From Lachnospiraceae bacterium UBA3282 (GTDB lineage: Bacteria > Bacillota > Clostridia > Lachnospirales > Lachnospiraceae), in assembly GCA_002361735.1 (NCBI GenBank), contig DETS01000077.1, positions 1-11,109 of the forward strand: a stretch of 11,109 nt of DNA. Reading direction: 5' to 3'. The notes under the pieces are model-generated. The model did no database searches and had not been told where the DNA came from. It saw only the letters and a program-made list of their open reading frames with translations. A program made the position numbers and the translations under genes. This document shows positions 7,860 through 11,109 of the stretch, one piece after another (position 1 is the first letter of the stretch; each line of letters begins with the position of its first letter).

Positions 7860-7889
7860 ATCTTACCGTCTGGCACTGCTCATTGCCAA
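7860..7889 (-). promoter_or_regulatory. Possible weak promoter for the RluA-type operon
   Basis: Minus strand TTGGCA (7889-7884), an 18-base spacer, then TAAGAT (7865-7860). The -35 is one base off consensus and the -10 two bases off. It lies immediately after the response regulator stop, a sensible place for a separate promoter, but the match is modest and could be chance. Confidence 0.28.
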
Positions 7890-7892
7890 CGC

Positions 7893-8582
7893 TCATATCT
7901 TAAACCGATACCCGATTCCCCAGATGGTTTCGATATACTGAGGCTTTGCGGTATCATACTCTATCTTCTCACGAATTTTCTTGATATGCACGGTCACGGT
8001 GGCAATATCACCAATGGAATCCATGTCCCAAATCTCGCGGAACAATTCTTCCTTTGAGTATACATGATTCGGATTTTCCGCCAAAAAGGTAAGCAGATCG
8101 AACTCTTTTGTCGTAAAGACCCGCTCCTCGCCGTCCACATAGACCCTTCTCGCCGTTTTATCGATCTTTAACCCTCTGATCTCTATGATATCGTTCACCT
8201 TCTGATTGCTGCCAACCAGCCTGTCATAACGTGACATATGCGCCTTCACCCGGGCTACCAGCTCTGAGGGACTGAAAGGCTTCGTCATGTAGTCGTCCGC
8301 ACCAAGCCCCAGACCTCTGATTTTATCAATATCATCCTTTTTGGCGGACACCATGATGATGGGGATATCTTTCTCCTCCCTGATACGCTTACAGACCTCA
8401 AATCCGTCCACGCCGGGCAGCATGAGATCGAGAATGACCAGATCGAAATTCCCTGCCAGAGCCGTTTCCAATCCTTTGTCGCCGGTGTTCTCAATCGTTA
8501 CCTCAAAGTCGCTCAATTCCAGATAATCCTTTTCCAGATCGGCGATTGCTTCCTCGTCTTCCACAATCAAAATCTTACTCAT
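7893..8582 (-). CDS. OmpR-family response regulator
   Basis: Transcription factor of a two-component system. The 229-residue protein has an N-terminal receiver domain (1-118) with acidic residues Glu8/Asp9, phospho-acceptor Asp52 in LVILDLMLPG, switch Ser79 and Lys101 in TKPFSP. A C-terminal winged-helix DNA-binding domain (about 130-229) contains FTTKEFDLLTFLAENPNHVYSKEEL, VTVHIKKIREKI and the closing IETIWGIGYRF. All receiver catalytic residues are present, so it should be phosphorylatable. The frame is open nine codons further upstream (8609), but MSKILIVEDEE at 8582 is preceded by AAAGGAAG at good spacing and matches where the family begins. Its kinase lies 75 bases upstream, on the same strand. 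Target genes are not shown by sequence; autoregulation of the pair is a common pattern for this family. Confidence 0.93.
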   Translation of the reverse strand: MSKILIVEDEEAIADLEKDYLELSDFEVTIENTGDKGLETALAGNFDLVILDLMLPGVDGFEVCKRIREEKDIPIIMVSAKKDDIDKIRGLGLGADDYMTKPFSPSELVARVKAHMSRYDRLVGSNQKVNDIIEIRGLKIDKTARRVYVDGEERVFTTKEFDLLTFLAENPNHVYSKEELFREIWDMDSIGDIATVTVHIKKIREKIEYDTAKPQYIETIWGIGYRFKI

Positions 8583-8643
8583 ACGCTTACTTCCTTTCTT
8601 CAAACTCACAAATACATACTTTGCATTCCACGTACGCCATCAT

Positions 8644-8656
8644 CGGGCATTGCCCG
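8644..8656 (-). repeat. Short hairpin just after the kinase stop codon
   Basis: CGGGC-AAT-GCCCG on the minus strand, beginning one base after the TAA of the histidine kinase gene. The stem is 5 bp, very GC-rich, with no T-tract, so it is unlikely to stop transcription fully. It may set the relative amounts of kinase and regulator by affecting mRNA processing; this is inference. Confidence 0.45.
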
Positions 8657-8657
8657 T

Positions 8658-10121
8658 TTAGTTATACTTTCGTACCACAAAGTGCATACAGGTTCCCTCG
8701 TGTTCCTTACTGGTGGCCCAAATGTAGCCGCCGTGATCCTCTATAATCTTTTTCACAATGGATAGCCCGATACCGCTGCCGCCCTGTGCGGAATTGCGGG
8801 AAGCGTCTGTTCTGTAAAACCGTTCAAAAATATTCGGCAAATCCTTTGCGGCAATTCCCTTGCCATTATCCTCGATTTCCACGCGAATGGAATCGACCTC
8901 ATCCAAAATACGGATATCAATCACACCTTTTTCCTTATCAATGTATTTTACACTGTTACCGATGATATTATTGATCACCCGTTTTAGCTGTTCGGGATCC
9001 GCAATAATCTGAACGGAAGGATCCACCAGATCCTCGTAGTTAAGCTGGATATTTTTCGATTCCAGATCCAACCCCACTTCCTCCACACAGTCCCCAAAAT
9101 ACTCCGCAACGTTGATACGGCGGAAATTATAGGGGATACGATTATTGTCGATTCCCGAGTACATGGTGAGCTCATTGATCAGACGATCCATATCATTTGC
9201 CTTATTATAGATGGTTTTAATATATTTATCCATCTTCTCAGGCGTATCGGCCACCCCGTCCATGATACCTTCCACGTATCCCTTCACCGCCGTGATGGGC
9301 GTTTTCAGATCATGGGAAATATTACTGATCAACTCCCTGTTTTTTGCCTCATGCTCAAACTTTTCATCCAGGGATTCCTTCAAGCGAAGCCGCATATCCT
9401 CGTAATTGCGGTAGAGTTCTCCGACCTCGCCCTTCTCTTCCGTAGTCAGCATATATTCCAGATTGCCCTCCGCGATCTGCTGCATCGCCTTATTCATCTG
9501 ATTGATCGGCGTGAAAATGCCGTGCTGCAGCCATTGGGTTAAGAGCACGCTTGTCAGGATCAACACCAGGATAAAGGCAAGCGCCATATGATAAAGGGTC
9601 TTTTGAGAGAGCAGGGAACTGACTCTGGTAACGACGAAAAAACTGCCTTCGCTGCCGTCTACAAAGTGAAAATCCACCTCCTTGACCAATCTCTTGATAT
9701 CGTTGTAATAATAACCCGCCTCGGGACTGTCTATCTCGCTGCCATAGTCAGGAAGCGCCGAGAAAATCCTTTTCGCCGCCGTGTGATTTCCCGTGTAATA
9801 AAGGTTTCCATTTTTTCTGACAATAATGTAGGAAGATTTGTCCGCCAAACTCTCGGAAATCTCATCCAGATACGCTTTATCCTCCATGCGGGAAGGATCT
9901 TCGGCAATCTGCTGTCTCACCTTTTCAAGGACTTCCTCCGTGATGCGGCTGTAGTTTTCAATCGTATAGATAAAGGAGGCGTTGTTCTTATCCGGAAATC
10001 CAAACTGCGTCTCTGCATCCTCGATCTGGCTTCCCACCACGAGAAGCGCAATGCTGGTGAGCAAAAGCGGCATCAATATGATCGCCAAAGATGTGATCAT
10101 CAGCCTTGTCTTGAATTTCAC
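8658..10121 (-). CDS. Membrane sensor histidine kinase (HAMP, HisKA, HATPase)
   Basis: A 487-residue sensor kinase, partner of the adjacent response regulator. Membrane helix 1 at about 7-29, an extracytoplasmic sensor region of some 145 residues (31-177) with no recognised ligand motif, helix 2 at about 178-197, and HAMP linker (about 196-250, FTPINQMNKAMQQIAEGNLE). The H-box SNISHDLKTPITAVKGYVEG carries phospho-acceptor His270. The ATPase domain has an N-box at NNIIGNS (384-390), the G1 box EDNGKGI (417-423), F-box FERFYR (432-437) and the G2 box GGSGIGLSIVKK (447-458). All catalytic motifs are intact. The start is GTG at 10121 with AAGAAGGG six bases upstream, and it begins with a basic residue run before helix 1 as expected. 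An extended -10 promoter lies immediately upstream. The order kinase first, regulator second, is the less usual one. Signal unknown. Confidence 0.93.
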   Translation of the reverse strand: MKFKTRLMITSLAIILMPLLLTSIALLVVGSQIEDAETQFGFPDKNNASFIYTIENYSRITEEVLEKVRQQIAEDPSRMEDKAYLDEISESLADKSSYIIVRKNGNLYYTGNHTAAKRIFSALPDYGSEIDSPEAGYYYNDIKRLVKEVDFHFVDGSEGSFFVVTRVSSLLSQKTLYHMALAFILVLILTSVLLTQWLQHGIFTPINQMNKAMQQIAEGNLEYMLTTEEKGEVGELYRNYEDMRLRLKESLDEKFEHEAKNRELISNISHDLKTPITAVKGYVEGIMDGVADTPEKMDKYIKTIYNKANDMDRLINELTMYSGIDNNRIPYNFRRINVAEYFGDCVEEVGLDLESKNIQLNYEDLVDPSVQIIADPEQLKRVINNIIGNSVKYIDKEKGVIDIRILDEVDSIRVEIEDNGKGIAAKDLPNIFERFYRTDASRNSAQGGSGIGLSIVKKIIEDHGGYIWATSKEHEGTCMHFVVRKYN

Positions 10122-10153
10122 AAAAAACCCTTCTTTCTGTCCAATTTAAGTAA

Positions 10154-10181
10154 AGTATACCACATTCCGTCTTTCTGAAAA
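10154..10181 (-). promoter_or_regulatory. Extended -10 promoter of the kinase/regulator operon
   Basis: Minus strand: -10 TATACT (10159-10154) preceded directly by TGG, forming an extended -10 element, and a weaker -35 TTTTCA (10181-10176) at 16 bases. Transcription would start near 10147, leaving a leader of about 25 bases that just contains the ribosome binding site AAGAAGGG. Confidence 0.65.
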
Positions 10182-10200
10182 TAAAACTACTCCGATAATC

Positions 10201-10232
10201 TTATAAAAAATTTATAAATTTCCAAATTTTGG
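10201..10232. promoter_or_regulatory. AT-rich palindrome cluster between divergent promoters
   Basis: Three overlapping or adjoining perfect inverted repeats: TTATAAA-AAA-TTTATAA (10201-10217), AAATTTATAAATTT (10208-10221) and CCAAA-T-TTTGG (10222-10232). They lie about 20 bases upstream of the kinase -35 and directly abut the perR -35 region. Candidate roles are an UP element, a binding site for the response regulator, or a second PerR-type site (the first repeat resembles AT-rich Per boxes but has a 3-base rather than 1-base centre). The repeats are seen; the roles are inferred. Confidence 0.45.
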
Positions 10233-10233
10233 A

Positions 10234-10261
10234 TTGACAGGGACATTTTATTTGCTATAAT
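10234..10261 (+). promoter_or_regulatory. Strong consensus sigma-A promoter of perR
   Basis: Perfect -35 TTGACA (10234-10239), a 16-base spacer, perfect -10 TATAAT (10256-10261), plus TGC directly before the -10 as an extended element. Expected start of transcription is near 10268. Such a near-ideal promoter next to an operator suggests a unit that is strong when derepressed. Confidence 0.88.
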
Positions 10262-10273
10262 TGATTCATAAAA

Positions 10274-10288
10274 TAGGAATGATTCCTA
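10274..10288 (+). promoter_or_regulatory. Probable PerR operator (7-1-7 inverted repeat)
   Basis: TAGGAAT-G-ATTCCTA is a perfect 7-1-7 inverted repeat, the architecture of Fur-family operators. It shares the central AATnATT and outer T/A with the Bacillus subtilis Per box (TTATAATnATTATAA) but has GG/CC inside the arms. It starts about six bases after the predicted start of transcription of perR, where bound repressor would block initiation or early elongation. Binding by the adjacent PerR is inferred from position and symmetry. Confidence 0.7.
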
Positions 10289-10358
10289 ATATTTACATCA
10301 GAGTAGATTCGGAAAATGACGAGATGGAATACATGACGCGAAGCAAAAAGGAGTTGCC

Positions 10359-10766
10359 ATGGCAATGAAATACAGCCGACAACGGCAGGTCATCCACAAT
10401 TTTCTTATGACGCGCAAGGATCACCCCACCGCCGATGTTGTCTATCAAAATGTCAGGCAGGAAGATCCCCACATCAGCCTTGGCACCGTCTACCGCAATT
10501 TGACGCTTTTGGCGGACAAAGGAGAGATTCTGCGGCTTCACGTGGGGGACGGCGTCGATCACTTCGACGCGGACACCTCCCGTCACTGTCATTTCGTCTG
10601 TTCCCGCTGCGGCTGTGTAACGGATCTTCCACTAGACTGCCTGGAGGACATGCTCCTGCAAGCCAGACAGCACTTCGACGGCGAGATTACAAGTTTAGAC
10701 ACCTGTTTCCACGGCATCTGCGCTGACTGCTTAAACGCTGCCGCAAAACAGGCGGCACACGGCTGA
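10359..10766 (+). CDS. perR: Peroxide-sensing Fur-family repressor PerR
   Basis: A 135-residue Fur-family regulator that represses peroxide-defence genes until its iron-bound histidines are oxidised. The N-terminal winged helix carries HPTADVVYQNV (22-32) and ISLGTVYRNLTLLADKGEI (39-57). Aligned by eye to Bacillus subtilis PerR with a constant offset of 15, every regulatory-metal ligand is present: His22, Asp70, His76, His78 and Asp89 (His37, Asp85, His91, His93, Asp104 there). The Asp at 89, where Fur has Glu, favours PerR over Fur or Zur. The structural zinc site is complete: Cys81, Cys84, Cys121 and Cys124. The ATG at 10359 has AAAAAGGAG five bases upstream; a second ATG two codons later is less well spaced. 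The gene has its own strong promoter and operator, and a rubrerythrin, a classic PerR target, follows. Confidence 0.9.
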   Translation: MAMKYSRQRQVIHNFLMTRKDHPTADVVYQNVRQEDPHISLGTVYRNLTLLADKGEILRLHVGDGVDHFDADTSRHCHFVCSRCGCVTDLPLDCLEDMLLQARQHFDGEITSLDTCFHGICADCLNAAAKQAAHG

Positions 10767-10903
10767 TTTACGCCGCCGGATCATAAAAAGCAATAAACCC
10801 GATTTCTTCATAGCACGGATTACGGCATTTCCTTTCCGCCTGCCATCTGTAATATGCTCTTGAAATTGGGTAAAATATTAAAAAAAGAAAAGGAGATCAC
10901 ACT
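10767..10903 (+). other. perR-rubrerythrin intergenic spacer
   Basis: These 137 bases contain no gene, no convincing sigma-A promoter and no copy of the TAGGAATnATTCCTA operator. GGCGGC (10751-10756) can pair with GCCGCC (10772-10777) around the perR stop codon, but the loop is 15 bases and no T-tract follows, so it is not a clear terminator. The spacer ends in AAGGAG, eight bases before the rubrerythrin ATG. The simplest reading is co-transcription from the perR promoter, perhaps with an unrecognised internal promoter. Confidence 0.5.
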
Positions 10904-11109
10904 ATGAAATTTGTATGTCAGGTATGCGGCTATGTACACGAAGGAGACTCTGCACCGGATAAGTGCCCGCAGTGCGGCGCGCCCGCTGAGAAGTTCACAG
11001 CACAGAGCGGTTCCATGGAATGGGCTGCAGAGCACGTGGTAGGCGTTGCTAAGGGCGTCAGCGAAGACATTATGGCTGACCTGCGCGCAAACTTCAACGG
11101 CGAGTGCAC
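10904..11109 (+). CDS. Reverse rubrerythrin (rubredoxin-first NADH peroxidase), N-terminal part
   Basis: Reduces hydrogen peroxide to water in the cytoplasm of anaerobes, using a diiron site fed by a rubredoxin-type iron centre. Only the first 68 codons are inside the window. The start MKFVCQVCGYVHEG shows a rubredoxin-like knuckle (Cys5, Cys8) and a second one KCPQCGAPAEKF (Cys21, Cys24). This is followed by WAAEHVVGVAKGVSEDIMAD, then LRANFNGEC, which begins the ferritin-like four-helix domain and its first Glu ligand. Rubredoxin before ferritin-like domain is the order of the clostridial 'reverse' rubrerythrin, opposite to classic rubrerythrin. Strong ribosome binding site AAGGAG. Placement after perR fits peroxide-induced expression. 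The rest of the diiron site lies beyond the window. Confidence 0.88.
   Translation, partial: MKFVCQVCGYVHEGDSAPDKCPQCGAPAEKFTAQSGSMEWAAEHVVGVAKGVSEDIMADLRANFNGEC

Larger units (their letters stand above)
7711..7884. repeat. Hairpin-rich spacer flanked by imperfect 12-bp direct repeats
   Basis: The spacer between the response regulator and the RluA-type gene is bounded by GCAGTGCTCATT (7711-7722) and GCACTGCTCATT (7873-7884), 11 of 12 identical, in direct orientation. Inside are two strong hairpins (7724-7742 and 7777-7807) and a weaker pair CAAAAT/ATTTTG (7831-7836 with 7852-7857). No convincing coding frame fills it and no T-tract follows either hairpin. This could be a dispersed palindromic repeat (REP/MITE-like), a processed mRNA segment, or a leader of the RluA-type gene. 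The direct repeats could be a target-site duplication or chance; no terminal inverted repeat was found. Confidence 0.4.
10122..10358. other. Divergent control region between kinase and perR
   Basis: These 237 bases hold no gene. From left to right: the kinase ribosome binding site and promoter (minus strand), an AT-rich palindrome cluster, the perR promoter (plus strand), the probable PerR operator, and a perR leader of about 90 bases ending in AAAAAGGAG. The two promoters face away from each other with some 50 bases between their -35 elements, close enough that a protein bound between them could affect both. Confidence 0.75.

Noticed and set aside
9588..10178. Plus-strand open frame of 196 codons
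   Set aside because: Antisense to the well-supported histidine kinase and runs through its promoter.
10324..10368. Possible 14-codon upstream open frame overlapping the perR start
   Set aside because: ATG at 10324 runs to a TGA inside the perR start region, but it has no ribosome binding site and includes the perR one by chance.
10751..10777. Intrinsic terminator after perR
   Set aside because: A 6-bp GC stem exists, but it contains the end of the coding region, has a 15-base loop and lacks a T-tract.

Overview
The window reads as chromosome of an anaerobic Firmicute of class Clostridia, most likely a Lachnospiraceae-type gut bacterium. This rests on protein style: a PerR regulator next to a rubredoxin-first ('reverse') rubrerythrin, a short three-Cys-poor-start prolyl-tRNA synthetase of the clostridial type, an HK/RR pair, and membrane glycan enzymes of clostridial type. 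It also rests on purine-rich GGAG/AGGAAAG ribosome binding sites and consensus sigma-A promoters. Genus is not determined. No phage, IS, CRISPR, tRNA or rRNA was seen.

Layout. Bases 1-10121 are read almost entirely on the minus strand. From right to left these are a sensor histidine kinase (GTG start), its OmpR-type response regulator, a hairpin-rich spacer of about 200 bp with imperfect flanking direct repeats, an RluA-type pseudouridine synthase, an AI-2E/YtvI-type membrane protein, and three overlapping or closely spaced polytopic membrane genes: an O-antigen ligase/polymerase-like protein, a PTPS_related (YfhO-like) protein and a GT-C glycosyltransferase-like protein. Last comes the 5' part of proS, with its own strong promoter. 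Bases 10122-10358 are a divergent control region. Rightward from it run perR, whose promoter carries a perfect 7-1-7 inverted repeat just after the expected start of transcription, and the 5' end of a reverse rubrerythrin cut by the window edge.

How the genes work together. perR and the rubrerythrin form a peroxide-defence unit: the PerR protein keeps every metal- and zinc-binding residue known from Bacillus subtilis PerR, and the rubrerythrin is the expected target. The three membrane genes look like the outer-face steps of surface glycan assembly: two enzymes that could use polyprenyl-phosphate sugars and one that could polymerise or transfer a lipid-linked glycan. No flippase, initiating transferase or cytosolic glycosyltransferase lies beside them. 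The kinase/regulator pair has no obvious target beyond what lies downstream of it.

I did not find a clearly new biological system. The most unexplained pieces are the hairpin/direct-repeat spacer at 7711-7884, the minimal three-gene glycan cassette, and the palindrome cluster at 10201-10232.
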